Source: Novipirellula herctigrandis
Lineage (GTDB): Bacteria; Planctomycetota; Planctomycetia; Pirellulales; Pirellulaceae
Assembly: GCA_007859835.1 (NCBI GenBank)
Contig: SJPJ01000002.1
Location: 473,772-537,771 of the forward strand
Length of the DNA stretch: 64,000 nt
Reading direction: 5' to 3'
The position numbers and the translations under genes are program-made. The notes below the pieces were generated by a model that ran no database searches, was not told the DNA's origin, and was given only the letters and a program-made list of their open reading frames with translations. Of this stretch, positions 48,339 through 57,414 are shown one piece after another (the stretch's first letter is position 1; every line of letters begins with the position of its first letter).

Positions 48339-50237
48339 ATGCGACACTCCGGGATCTTCATCCGATACTTTGTTCTGATGATTTGCTTTTTAGCCGCCAG
48401 TGCCGCGATTGCCCAAGCTTCCACGCTCTCGATTTATGCTGCAGCCTCTTCTCCTGCAGCCTCGCCAGACCCGATCGACTACCAGCCGATGATCTTGCTC
48501 GCCGTTGGGATTATCTCTGTCCTGGCAATGATCATCGGATTGAAACTCAATGCATTCTTGGCGTTGATCCTCTCGGCACTGTTGGTCAGCCTGCTGATTG
48601 GATTCACGGGCGACCAATCAGCCGGTTCGCGAATGGATGCAGTGACAACGGCATTCGGAGGTTCCGCCAAGAGCATCGGCATTGTGATTGCCATGGCAGC
48701 GATTATCGGCAAGTGCATGCTCGATAGTGGAGCGGCTGACCGAATCGTCCGCAGTGCCATCAATCTGACTGGCGAAAAGAACGCGACGTTCGGATTGTTG
48801 ACCAGCAGCTTTGTTTTGGCGGTGCCTGTCTTTTTCGATACGGTCTTCTATTTGCTCGTCCCCTTGGCCCGCAGTTTGTATCGGCGAACCAACAAAAACT
48901 ATCTACGGTATCTGATGGCGATTGCAACGGGCGGCGCGATCACGCACACGTTGGTCCCCCCGACACCTGGCCCGTTGCTGGTATCCGCGATCCTTGGGGT
49001 CGACATTGGCATGATGATGCTCGTTGGGACACTCGTGGCCATTCCCACAGCCATTGTGGGGATTCTCTTTTCTTTCTGGATCGACAATCGAAATCCTGTC
49101 GTAATGCGGCCACTTGGTACAAATGAAAACAAACACAAACCGTTGAAGCCAGACCAATTGCCATCGCTTTGGATCTCTTTGTTGCCGGTCTTGTTGCCGG
49201 TCGTTCTGATTGGCGCTGGGACGCTCACGACCACCATCGCGGATCGTGAAGACCGCGCGGCTTTGGTTCAATCCGACATCCGCGACTACAACCAATTGGC
49301 GGAAACCCTAGCCACGGCACAACCCAATACTCCGGCCGCCCAGATCCTTGCGAGCGACAAGCTAAACGAGGAAGAACGCGTTCGACTCACCAAAGCACCA
49401 TCGACGGACAACGCGAAAGCCGACATCGTTGAACTGCTCAACCAAGTTCTGCTAGACAAAGACCTCTACAACGAAAAAGCCTTCTTAGGTGTTCCTCTTT
49501 CCAATGTCGCCAAAGACAAAATTTCGGCCAACCAACTTCGGATGAAACCAGTTGACCGCCGCCGGATGAATCGGGCACTTCTCGAAGACGCCTACCCCGA
49601 CGTCATTGCGAAACACACTTGGGCATCATCGGCACGCAACATTGCCAGCGCGTTGTCACTTTGGAGCAACCCGGATTTCGCGCTGATGCTCGCCGCGATT
49701 TGCGCCATGTTAACGCTGAAGTATGTGCGAGATCTCTCTTGGCGAACGTTATCATCCGACGTCGAAGAAGCTCTGATGAGTGGCGGGGTGATTATTTTGA
49801 TCACCGCTGCGGGTGGAGCTTTTGGTGCGATGCTAACGCAAACCAACATCAGCGATGCCATTCAATCGGCCTTCCAAAATCAGGGCGGTTCGGGAATCGC
49901 CTTGATCGTGCTCGGGTGGACCATTTCATCCGTTTTACGCGTCGCCCAAGGAAGCAGTACGGTGGCGATGATTATCGCTGCCGGGATGATGTCAGCGATT
50001 ATTGGCGATCAAAAACCCGACTACAATATGGTTTACCTTGCCACGGCAATCGGCAGTGGATCATTGTTCGGAAGTTGGATGAACGACAGCGGCTTTTGGG
50101 TCTTCACAAAAATGGGCGGATTGACTGAGAGCGAATCGCTTCGAAGTTGGAGCCCACTGCTGACAATTCTGTCACTTGCGGGGCTGATCGTCACGATTGC
50201 ACTTAGCCAGATATTGCCGTTGCGGGGCACAATGTGA
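48339..50237 (+). CDS. GntP-family permease with a long soluble insert
   Basis: The 632-residue protein is a secondary transporter of the gluconate:proton GntP type. Matching segments include MAAIIGKCMLDSGAADRIVR, FVLAVPVFFDTVFYLLVPLARSL, GGAITHTLVPPTPGPLLVSAILGVDIG and, near the end, RVAQGSSTVAMIIAAGMM and GSGSLFGSWMNDSGFW. Usual members have about 440 residues; here a hydrophilic insert of roughly 140 residues (around 300-440) sits between helices. An N-terminal signal-like helix precedes the first family helix. Substrate is likely a sugar acid. The next gene starts with GTGA overlapping this stop. Confidence 0.9.
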   Translation: MRHSGIFIRYFVLMICFLAASAAIAQASTLSIYAAASSPAASPDPIDYQPMILLAVGIISVLAMIIGLKLNAFLALILSALLVSLLIGFTGDQSAGSRMDAVTTAFGGSAKSIGIVIAMAAIIGKCMLDSGAADRIVRSAINLTGEKNATFGLLTSSFVLAVPVFFDTVFYLLVPLARSLYRRTNKNYLRYLMAIATGGAITHTLVPPTPGPLLVSAILGVDIGMMMLVGTLVAIPTAIVGILFSFWIDNRNPVVMRPLGTNENKHKPLKPDQLPSLWISLLPVLLPVVLIGAGTLTTTIADREDRAALVQSDIRDYNQLAETLATAQPNTPAAQILASDKLNEEERVRLTKAPSTDNAKADIVELLNQVLLDKDLYNEKAFLGVPLSNVAKDKISANQLRMKPVDRRRMNRALLEDAYPDVIAKHTWASSARNIASALSLWSNPDFALMLAAICAMLTLKYVRDLSWRTLSSDVEEALMSGGVIILITAAGGAFGAMLTQTNISDAIQSAFQNQGGSGIALIVLGWTISSVLRVAQGSSTVAMIIAAGMMSAIIGDQKPDYNMVYLATAIGSGSLFGSWMNDSGFWVFTKMGGLTESESLRSWSPLLTILSLAGLIVTIALSQILPLRGTM

Positions 50238-50512
50238 GCGGGGAATCACGAAAGCGAGAGAAAACAGACGCCCTATTAGGATGCCTTGCAACGCTCGGCA
50301 GCGTCTCGGTGACGTGCGTACTGCTGTTCTTGAATGCATCGTTTGTGATGGCAGTCATGAAACTGATCGAACCGCAATTCCCTTCTTGGATGGATCGCCC
50401 TGGAACAAACCAGTTTCTGCTTTTTTCAATTCCAGTAGTGCTGGTGGTCGTCGAGTGGATGCTGATCGACTACGCTCGTGGTCGATTTCGCAGGCCCAAT
50501 GACTCCACCTAG
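50234..50512 (+). CDS. Small membrane protein downstream of GntP permease
   Basis: The 92-residue protein has two hydrophobic segments (about residues 13-40 and 60-80) and short charged ends. Its GTG start overlaps the stop of the permease gene (GTGA), which implies coupled translation and perhaps a subunit or assembly role. It ends seven bases before the histidine phosphatase gene. No family was recognised. Confidence 0.7.
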   Translation: MSGESRKREKTDALLGCLATLGSVSVTCVLLFLNASFVMAVMKLIEPQFPSWMDRPGTNQFLLFSIPVVLVVVEWMLIDYARGRFRRPNDST

Positions 50513-50518
50513 TACATC

Positions 50519-51199
50519 ATGCAACTCTATTTAATTCGCCATGCCGAGAGTGCGAACAACGCTAAACCGATATTTGAACGCATCGAGGACCCTCCGATCA
50601 CCGCTCGCGGACGACTTCAATCTCAGCATCTTGCCGATTGGACCAAGTCGCTAAAGATCGATGCATTAATCACCAGCCCGTTTTTACGTTCGCTACAGAC
50701 GACTCGCCATATCGTCGACCGTGTTCCTCAAAAAGTCCATATTTGGCACAACGTCTTCGAACGCGGTGGCTGTTTTCGTGGCTACCGACCGGATCAAACC
50801 GAAGGAGGCATCGGACTTGGGCCTGCCGGGATTCGAAAGGAAGCTTCGAGTAGCGAAGACGATTGCATTGTCGACGAAACGATTTTGGATTCGGGTTGGT
50901 GGGGCGGAAAGGACCGAGAAACCAACGAAGAAGCGATCACCCGAGCGCGGGAAGTGGTTCATCGATTCATCGAGACCTTTCGCGACAGCGGGAAAATCGT
51001 GGTCGCGGTGATTCACGCGGACTTCAAACGTTGCCTGTTGGACCAAATGCTTTCCGAAACAACACACGTCGGCTCGCTCGGCCCGATGGTCAACACCGGC
51101 ATTACCAAAGTCCGCTACAACGGCAATCGGTGGCAATTGCACTCACTTAATTCCATCAGCCACCTGCCTGCTCGATTGATAACGGGTGTCGAAACCTAG
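50519..51199 (+). CDS. Histidine phosphatase family protein, active site intact
   Basis: The 226-residue protein has the catalytic RHG-type motif as LIRHAESANN (Arg7-His8), the SPFLRSLQTTR block with its conserved Arg, and the second catalytic His in AVIHADFK. This is a working-looking phosphoglycerate mutase/phosphatase fold. A 40-residue stretch (GYRPDQTEGGIGLGPAGIRK onward) precedes the second half and resembles metal-independent phosphatase insertions. Contrast the protein at 934-1518, which lacks both histidines. It shares its last bases with the convergent gene: one CTAG at 51196-51199 gives both stop codons. Confidence 0.88.
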   Translation: MQLYLIRHAESANNAKPIFERIEDPPITARGRLQSQHLADWTKSLKIDALITSPFLRSLQTTRHIVDRVPQKVHIWHNVFERGGCFRGYRPDQTEGGIGLGPAGIRKEASSSEDDCIVDETILDSGWWGGKDRETNEEAITRAREVVHRFIETFRDSGKIVVAVIHADFKRCLLDQMLSETTHVGSLGPMVNTGITKVRYNGNRWQLHSLNSISHLPARLITGVET

Positions 51200-51942
51200 C
51201 GAGCAGGTCGCAATTCGGGTTGAGCAAAATCACTGTTCAAGATGCTTGGCCCATAGATCGTCTCTTCGCCAACCGCCTCGTTGATCATTGGCCGATAGCT
51301 TTTTGTCGATTGCGGAACAACCGTTTCAGTATAGGGCTGCGCAATTTGGCCATGACCAACCGGAACGGTTTGCATGACACTGATCACGGTTTCCGAAACA
51401 CCTTGTTCATGCAACGTAATAATGTCGCGAACGCTCAACGGTTGTGTGACGCCATAGCTTTGGACAAAACGGATGATCGTCGAATCGGGAACTCCGTGTC
51501 GCACCATCGACACCACATCCAACGGCGAAACCGGACCAGCGGGATAATTGCGAATCGGTGGCTGGGCCTGCGGCACTGGCTGATCACGCCAAATCGGCTG
51601 AGGTGCCGGATGAGGATGCACATAGTGAGTTTGCGGTGGAGCAGGATCAACGTGGTGCCGCGTCGGAGGTGGGTAGTATTGTTGAGAATGGTACCGTTGG
51701 TGGTGCTCGATCCGATGATCTTTTTCGTTACCAATCGATCCACCAGCAACAGCCCCGACTGCTCCTCCAATCAAAGCACCCGCGACCTCATTGTCGCCCT
51801 TGTCACCGATTGCTGCGCCAATCGCAGCTCCAGCCAATCCGCCCAAAATCGCGCCGCGACGTTGGTGGGTTCGGAATTGCGCATTCGCATCACTGGAAAT
51901 CGCCACGAACGCGACGACTGCAACAAGAATCTTATTGACCAT
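51196..51942 (-). CDS. Secreted glycine-zipper protein
   Basis: The 248-residue protein has a signal peptide (residues 1-21, cleavage near ANA-QF), then a glycine-zipper hydrophobic segment (GAILGGLAGAAIGAAIGDKG and a second GALIGGAVGAVAGG) of the type found in outer-membrane or envelope proteins. A His/Pro/Gln-rich linker follows, and a C-terminal region with VSMVRHGVPDSTIIRFVQ and a ETIYGPSILNSD segment. It may stabilise the envelope. The small secreted protein encoded upstream (start 52236) ends with a similar GPSIL segment, suggesting related function. Confidence 0.82.
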   Translation of the reverse strand: MVNKILVAVVAFVAISSDANAQFRTHQRRGAILGGLAGAAIGAAIGDKGDNEVAGALIGGAVGAVAGGSIGNEKDHRIEHHQRYHSQQYYPPPTRHHVDPAPPQTHYVHPHPAPQPIWRDQPVPQAQPPIRNYPAGPVSPLDVVSMVRHGVPDSTIIRFVQSYGVTQPLSVRDIITLHEQGVSETVISVMQTVPVGHGQIAQPYTETVVPQSTKSYRPMINEAVGEETIYGPSILNSDFAQPELRPAR

Positions 51943-51990
51943 GGGACAACCTTTTTCGGCAAACTCAACGGAAAGACATCGCGGCCTTGC

Positions 51991-52236
51991 TTAGCGACCA
52001 AGCGAGTTGGTTGCTTGCGACGCATCCGCACTGCGAACCAAGATGCTCGGCCCGAAAACTTTTTCCATCTGCTCAGCGCTCATCATCGCCGGGTTCGAAC
52101 GAGCCGGTACCTGCGAACGTGATTTTACGTTCGATCGCGATCGGCTCTCGGAACGAAAAATACCAAACGGACTACCGGCGATAGCGGGAGTGGTGAGCGC
52201 AAAAAGGGCAAACGCAAAAGCGGCAAAGCGTTTCAT
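51991..52236 (-). CDS. Small secreted protein with GPSIL motif
   Basis: The 81-residue protein has a clear signal peptide (MKRFAAFAFALFALTTPAIA, residues 1-20) followed by a Ser/Arg-rich stretch and a short C-terminal region with MEKVFGPSILVRSADA. The GPSIL segment also occurs in the glycine-zipper protein encoded just downstream on the same strand. No known domain. It starts with ATG at 52236, with a good hydrophobic leader, and precedes the zipper gene by 48 bp. Confidence 0.75.
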   Translation of the reverse strand: MKRFAAFAFALFALTTPAIAGSPFGIFRSESRSRSNVKSRSQVPARSNPAMMSAEQMEKVFGPSILVRSADASQATNSLGR

Positions 52237-52475
52237 AACTGATGTCCTAGCAAGGTGGGATTATGGTGTGAGACAAAGCATTGACTTCGAAATCACCACC
52301 ACCGCCCCCGCGCTGGCATCGATGCGGTAGCACCAATCGATACAAAGCCTTCTTCAGGGAAAACTTTGCACATTAGCGAAGAAACGACGAATGATTTTGG
52401 CATTACGATTACGTCGAATGCCCCGATCGGTGCTGAGAATACAGTGTTTGCGGGTTGTACCGAAGCTCGCTAAGG

Positions 52476-53471
52476 CTATCCCTTAATGTCGTCAAAGCCG
52501 CGCAGCGAGTACGGAACCCCGACGTAGTCCAGCACACGACATAAACCTCGCATCGCTACGCCGAATCCATCGGGGCCACTGAATCCACCGAATTGGCCAC
52601 CACCTTTGACGTGCGGTTCCAAGTCCATGAATACGCCGTCAGCTCCGCGTGATGTCATTCGCTCGTGCATTACTGGCAAAAACGACTTCATGTCCCGCAA
52701 AATCGCTTCGTGACCACTGTCGCCACGATCGGCTGGAACAAAGTTGCTCAAGCTCGCTTCGTCCACATGCTCAATCCGCGCCGTCGCGGAGGGATCGTGA
52801 TAGTCCTTGATGTGAACCCAACCAAGACTCGGTTTCATCGCCAAGTATTGGCCGTACGTTTCATCAGGTGTAAACCCTTGCGTTACGATGTTCGCACCAT
52901 CAAAAATGGTTAACATCGCTGGATGGTTCACTTTCGCAGCAATCGCTTCGAGCAATTGCCCCGTTTGGCCCACCAAGTTGGCTTCCACTTCCAACCCGAA
53001 TGTCAATCCTCGCTTGTCGCATGCCTCAGCAATTTGCCCAAGTTGATCACATACTTGGTCGATGTGGTCTTCCGGTTTCGTCCCCTTGGGGTGGTAGAAC
53101 GAAAAACCGCGAATCAGCTTTGAACCGAACGCTTCCGCTCGGTCGCACGCAGTTTGTACATCACATTTTAGGTACTCATCGAACGGAATGAACTTATTGG
53201 ACGTCCCATCATCGACATCCAATAGCTTGACCTTGCCGATTGGCGAACCGATACTGCTGACCTTTAGACCGAAGTCGCCTTGCATTTTGACCAACTTGTT
53301 GATCTCTGCATCGGTCAATGCCATGACGTTCTTGATCCCGTCGCCAACATCGATAAAGCGAATCGAATAGTACTTTAGTCCCAGAGCGGCGAAGGCCGTG
53401 TATTGTTGGATCGCCAATTTTTCAGGGGCCGTTTCGTCAGCGAAACCAGTAAGCAGAATTGGGGTCGTCAT
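52476..53471 (-). CDS. TIM-barrel sugar isomerase/epimerase (AP endonuclease 2 fold)
   Basis: The 331-residue protein has a xylose-isomerase-like TIM barrel: GFADETAPEKLAIQQYTAFAALG near the start, the FGLEVEANLVGQ strand with Glu, WVHIKDYHD with metal-type His and Asp, and a C-terminal LEPHVKGGG strand with Glu/His. Such proteins bind divalent metal and isomerise or epimerise sugars or inosose-like compounds; the exact substrate is unknown. The ATG at 53471 is preferred to the 21-residue extension to 53534. The gene stands apart on the minus strand. Confidence 0.82.
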   Translation of the reverse strand: MTTPILLTGFADETAPEKLAIQQYTAFAALGLKYYSIRFIDVGDGIKNVMALTDAEINKLVKMQGDFGLKVSSIGSPIGKVKLLDVDDGTSNKFIPFDEYLKCDVQTACDRAEAFGSKLIRGFSFYHPKGTKPEDHIDQVCDQLGQIAEACDKRGLTFGLEVEANLVGQTGQLLEAIAAKVNHPAMLTIFDGANIVTQGFTPDETYGQYLAMKPSLGWVHIKDYHDPSATARIEHVDEASLSNFVPADRGDSGHEAILRDMKSFLPVMHERMTSRGADGVFMDLEPHVKGGGQFGGFSGPDGFGVAMRGLCRVLDYVGVPYSLRGFDDIKG

Positions 53472-53552
53472 GGAAAGCACGCTCGTTTGCAGAAAGAACT
53501 TTGGATTATGAGAATCGCGGTGAGAGCCAGCCAATCCGCTCGAGAAGGCTAA

Positions 53553-53918
53553 CTAGGACGGGTCAGGATACTCGACAATGATATTGCTGTTGAGCCCACC
53601 CCGCGGAGTCCAGCGAGTCTCGATTCGAACGCGACGAGGCTTTACGATCGCCAAAAAGTCGTCCATGATTCGGTTCGTCACTGCTTCGTAGAAAATGCCT
53701 TCGTTGCGAAACCGCTGTAAATACATCTTCAAACTCTTCAGCTCGACACACAATTTGTCGGGCACATAAGTAAAAACCACCGTACCGTAGTCGGGCTGTC
53801 CCGTTTTGGGGCAAACCGATGTAAACTCGGGGCAATGATGTTCAATCGTAAAGTTTCGCTCCGGGCTTGGATTGTCAAACACTTCCAAAGTATCCCGAAA
53901 ATTCGTCGAGTCGCTCAA
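53553..53918 (-). CDS. queF: preQ0 reductase QueF
   Basis: The enzyme reduces 7-cyano-7-deazaguanine to preQ1 with NADPH for queuosine in tRNA. At 121 residues it is the short YkvM/type I form. The thioimide nucleophile Cys36 is in [14 protein letters not shown] with the general acid Asp43, and the conserved C-terminal TRWTPRGG strand is present. The start is TTG at 53918, supported by a GGAG site nine bases upstream. It is divergent from queE, whose start is only 33 bp away. Confidence 0.93.
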   Translation of the reverse strand: MSDSTNFRDTLEVFDNPSPERNFTIEHHCPEFTSVCPKTGQPDYGTVVFTYVPDKLCVELKSLKMYLQRFRNEGIFYEAVTNRIMDDFLAIVKPRRVRIETRWTPRGGLNSNIIVEYPDPS

Positions 53919-53950
53919 TTTTGATTTCTCCGCTTCGTAATTCTAAATTT

Positions 53951-54706
53951 TTGCATGGTTCACCTCCGTCGACCAGGGGGACCCCAACAGGCGATCCGAC
54001 GGGAACGAGCACGACCACGCTGCGCATTGCCGAAACCTTCGTCAGCCGTCAAGGCGAAGGATCCTTAACGGGGACCGATAGCTTCTTTATTCGCACCAGC
54101 GGCTGTAATTTGCGATGTTGGTTCTGCGATACCCCCTATGCCTCGTGGCGTCCCGAAGGTGCTCCCCAATCAATCGATTCGCTTCAAAAAGCTGCGATCG
54201 ATGCCAAGGTCGAACACGTGGTGCTAACCGGCGGCGAACCCTTACTGCCCCTCGAATCGTCGACGCTTACCGAGGCACTGCGCAGCATTGGCCTTCACGT
54301 GACAATCGAGACCGCTGGGACCGTTGACCGCGATGTCCAATGTGACCTAATGTCCATCAGCCCCAAATTTCGCAGCAGCACTCCCGATCGAACCAAACAT
54401 CCTCGGTGGCACGAACTGCACCAAAAACGTCGAATGCCCATCGACACGATGCGGAGATTGATCGATCGAAGTGACGATTATCAAGTGAAATTCGTCGTCG
54501 ATGCCCCAACGGACTTGGAAGAACTCTTGGAGGTCACATCGGCTCTAGCGGTCCCCAAAGAAAAGGTTTGGGTAATGCCCCAAGGAATCACACCGGAAGA
54601 GCTAGATAAAGCATCGATGTGGCTGAGCGAATGGACCGATTCACAGGGTTTTCGGTACTGCGACCGAATGCACATCCACTGGTACGGCAACCGCCGCGGC
54701 ACCTAG
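53951..54706 (+). CDS. queE: 7-carboxy-7-deazaguanine synthase QueE
   Basis: This radical SAM enzyme makes the 7-deazaguanine ring for queuosine. The FeS motif CNLRCWFCDT (C-x3-C-x2-C) is present, preceded by the substrate motif VSRQGEGSLTGTDSFFIRTSG and followed by LTGGEPLLP. The frame runs upstream to 53867 inside queF; the TTG at 53951 (LHGSPPST) is the last possible common start and gives 251 residues, with no obvious ribosome binding site. The divergent partner queF shares the short 32-bp intergenic region. Confidence 0.9.
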   Translation: MHGSPPSTRGTPTGDPTGTSTTTLRIAETFVSRQGEGSLTGTDSFFIRTSGCNLRCWFCDTPYASWRPEGAPQSIDSLQKAAIDAKVEHVVLTGGEPLLPLESSTLTEALRSIGLHVTIETAGTVDRDVQCDLMSISPKFRSSTPDRTKHPRWHELHQKRRMPIDTMRRLIDRSDDYQVKFVVDAPTDLEELLEVTSALAVPKEKVWVMPQGITPEELDKASMWLSEWTDSQGFRYCDRMHIHWYGNRRGT

Positions 54707-54723
54707 TGCAACGAAAGATCGCC

Positions 54724-56046
54724 TCAGTGAACGACTACCAGCACGCGTGCGATGACGTCGGTCGATTCCGATCTTGACGGACTGGCCATAGCGGACGTTA
54801 CACCAAGCCCGGCCGATTCGCGATCAAGACGAGCGAATTCGCGGTCACGCAAATGGTTGACCAAGGCCTCGATTCCTGGTCCGCCGCTGTCTTGGGCAGA
54901 AGCCAATTGTCCCGTAGCCAATTGCCAAGACGTTTCTTCGTGCTTGACGGTCGTTGGATCAACCGCTGCAAACGAATTGACGATGCCCATTAAAGGCGTA
55001 TCAGTAGCAATGCTCATCCCCACCGATTCAATCCCTTGCTCGTCCGCAATCAAGTTCAAAATGAATTGATCAAGCTTCTTCGCAGGAGCTTCGAGATATA
55101 GCACCGTCGCGGATGTGACGTCGGATTCGTCCGCGCTCGCTTCCTTCCTTGCAAAACGAACGACATTCTCGTCGATCTCTTTACGGCTTGCCAAATCAAT
55201 CTTCCCTTGTTCCATCGCGGTTTCCACCGCGTTGCTGTTTCGTCCGTCCATCGTTTGGCGAACATCCAATACCAAGATCGCTTGAATCGCTACAACTGGC
55301 TGAACGGCTATTTTTCGATTCGGCAAATCAGGAACGTCAACGCGATCGGGGACTTCTGCCGAGGCGATAAGCGGCTTCGATTCGATTTCCATATTCGACG
55401 CGATAGCAGGATCGCGAACAGGTTCGATGGAACTTGGATCGTTAGCCGTCGATGCAACTTGCGGTGATTCACTTGATGGCAATGAACCGCGAGACAAATC
55501 GGGCATCGCTTGTTCTGAAATATTATCGCCGGTTATCCCAACAGGATCGACAGCCGCAAAATCTTCTCGTGGCGTTGGTTCCGTCGTCGGATCCACCAAG
55601 GCGACCGGTTGATTCGCTTCTTCCTGACCTCGCATTGCGACGAATGCAATCGCGACCGACGCCGCTAACGCACCGATCGAAGCGACGACTTTCCAGAAAG
55701 ATCTCTGGCGTAGCAATTGCTCGCGAGATGGTCCCACTGTCACCATTGGGCTTGGCTGTTCAGCCAGCTTCATCACGCAGTGGTCATCGCTAAGCCCCTC
55801 GGTGCGACCGCGAGCAATCGTCGCTTCAATCACCGACTGAGCAAATCGATTAGACAAACGAAATTGACCATTTTGGTGATCGATTTTCTTCAACGTCTGA
55901 CGAACCCGTTTCATTTCGCTGAGTTGTTTTGCCACGACGGGGTCGTCACGCAGCAATTGCTCGACGCGGGTCCGTTCATCAGTACTGAGCGCGTCATCCA
56001 TGTACGCACTTAGCATCGATTCGAGGAGTTCTTGAGGCACAGACAT
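54724..56046 (-). CDS. Anti-sigma-factor-like single-pass membrane protein
   Basis: The 440-residue protein begins like zinc-finger anti-sigma domains (ESMLSAYMDDALSTDERTRVEQLLRDDP), although the His/Cys zinc set is incomplete. One transmembrane helix lies at about residues 120-140 (WKVVASIGALAASVAIAFVA), so most of the protein is extracytoplasmic: an acidic disordered part and a C-terminal domain containing AILVLDVRQTMDGRNSNAV. No sigma factor gene is adjacent; the partner is unknown. It is divergent from the methyltransferase. Confidence 0.75.
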   Translation of the reverse strand: MSVPQELLESMLSAYMDDALSTDERTRVEQLLRDDPVVAKQLSEMKRVRQTLKKIDHQNGQFRLSNRFAQSVIEATIARGRTEGLSDDHCVMKLAEQPSPMVTVGPSREQLLRQRSFWKVVASIGALAASVAIAFVAMRGQEEANQPVALVDPTTEPTPREDFAAVDPVGITGDNISEQAMPDLSRGSLPSSESPQVASTANDPSSIEPVRDPAIASNMEIESKPLIASAEVPDRVDVPDLPNRKIAVQPVVAIQAILVLDVRQTMDGRNSNAVETAMEQGKIDLASRKEIDENVVRFARKEASADESDVTSATVLYLEAPAKKLDQFILNLIADEQGIESVGMSIATDTPLMGIVNSFAAVDPTTVKHEETSWQLATGQLASAQDSGGPGIEALVNHLRDREFARLDRESAGLGVTSAMASPSRSESTDVIARVLVVVH

Positions 56047-56383
56047 GATTCGTTTACCGTTTCGCCTTCAAAGTGGCGCAATTTGGCAATGTTTGAGTAT
56101 TGCAGTTCGGTTCCGCTCCTCACCGCATGTTAACGACCGGGAAGCCCCGCGTGTTGTCACTCCACGCGTGCTATGTCCCATATCCGATCCGATGCATTGG
56201 CCACAAGTAAAGTTCCCTCGGAGTGGTAAGAATGGCAATCGTATCATGCCAATCGAAGCAAACAGCACCACAAAAAGTGCACTTACGTATACCCGAAACT
56301 CCCGTTTTGGGCGGACTGGGCAACCCAAAACAGAACGGTATGGCAGGCAAAAAAAATTTGCCGTGAACAGGAAAAAACAGTCA
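56047..56383. other. Upstream region of methyltransferase gene
   Basis: 337 bp between the divergent anti-sigma gene and the chosen methyltransferase start. The methyltransferase frame stays open throughout (to 56045), but that part is basic and irregular. It must hold both promoters. An A-rich tract lies near 56350-56358. Confidence 0.5.
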
Positions 56384-57247
56384 GTGAACCGAAAAAACGA
56401 CGAAATTCTTCGCACCAACCGACGAGCCTACGACGCGATGGCCGATGCGAAAAACCCACTTTGCCAGCCCGCAACCCAGTCGGAATTGTCCGATCCAATG
56501 GCCACAATCGACTCGACCGGTTGGTTGGGTGAGTCGATCGTCGGGGCTCGAGTGCTCTGCCTTGCTGCGGGTGGCGGCCGCCACAGCGCCCTTTATTCCG
56601 CCGCAGGAGCGGATGTCACCGTGGTCGATTTGAGTCCGGCGATGCTGGAACTCGATCGCCAGGTTGCCGCCGAGCGACGTTTCAAAGTCCGCATCATTGA
56701 AACCTCGATGGAAGATTTGTCGATGTTCCGCCCAGCCGAATTTGACATTGTGGTCCAGCCCGTCAGCACCTGCTATGTGCCCGATATCCGAGTCGTCTAT
56801 GAGCAAGTCGCCCGTGTTCTGCGAGGTGGCGGGGTTTACACGAGTCAGCACAAAAGCCCCGTCAGTTTGCAGGCGAGCCTCGACCCGGCACCCGACAACC
56901 GCTCCCCATCGGGCGTTTCCTATGGACTGCTTCATCCCTATTACCGCGACTCGCCCGTGCCAGCGTCCCCGTCTCCATCAACCGCCGCCGGTCGTTTACG
57001 GGAATCGGGAGCAATCGAGTTTCTGCACCGTTGGGAACAAATGATCGGAGGATTGTGCCGGAGCGGTTTCGCAATTGAAGATTTGGTCGAACCAGTTCAC
57101 GCGAAGCGAGACTCTGAAACCGGGTCCTTCGCCCATCGCGCCCAATTCATCGCCCCCTACGTCCGTATCAAAGCCCGACGCCTAGGCGACCCCCCAAGTC
57201 TAGGCGAAAACGGTGGAAGCACCAAAACCGCGATCCTGATGCCATAA
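56384..57247 (+). CDS. Class I SAM-dependent methyltransferase
   Basis: The 287-residue protein has the class I methyltransferase core: motif I VLCLAAGGGRHSALYSAAG, the acidic VTVVDLSPAML, and motif IV region FDIVVQPVSTCYVPD. The opening NDEILRTNRRAYDAMA with a Tyr/Asn pair is typical of a small-molecule methyltransferase group with an N-terminal helix. The GTG at 56384 is chosen because the family start matches VNRKNDEIL; upstream candidates (56246 ATG, 56363 GTG) are also in frame. The substrate is unknown. Confidence 0.82.
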   Translation: MNRKNDEILRTNRRAYDAMADAKNPLCQPATQSELSDPMATIDSTGWLGESIVGARVLCLAAGGGRHSALYSAAGADVTVVDLSPAMLELDRQVAAERRFKVRIIETSMEDLSMFRPAEFDIVVQPVSTCYVPDIRVVYEQVARVLRGGGVYTSQHKSPVSLQASLDPAPDNRSPSGVSYGLLHPYYRDSPVPASPSPSTAAGRLRESGAIEFLHRWEQMIGGLCRSGFAIEDLVEPVHAKRDSETGSFAHRAQFIAPYVRIKARRLGDPPSLGENGGSTKTAILMP

Positions 57248-57258
57248 ACAGCGACTGC

Positions 57259-57311
57259 CTCGAAAACTGGCACTCGAAAACTGGCACTCGAAAACTGGCA
57301 CTCGAAAACTG
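57259..57311. repeat. 14-bp tandem repeat (about 3.8 copies)
   Basis: The unit ctcgaaaactggca repeats at 57259, 57273, 57287 and, incompletely, 57301, between the methyltransferase stop and leuB. Confidence 0.92.
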
Positions 57312-57414
57312 CAAACGGAAAGCCGTCCCCCTGCCGCCTCCCACCACGCCACACCTTCGACTAAATTAACGCAACTACGAAAATCAACCATTCCTCTTGC
57401 CTTTGTAAAATCCA

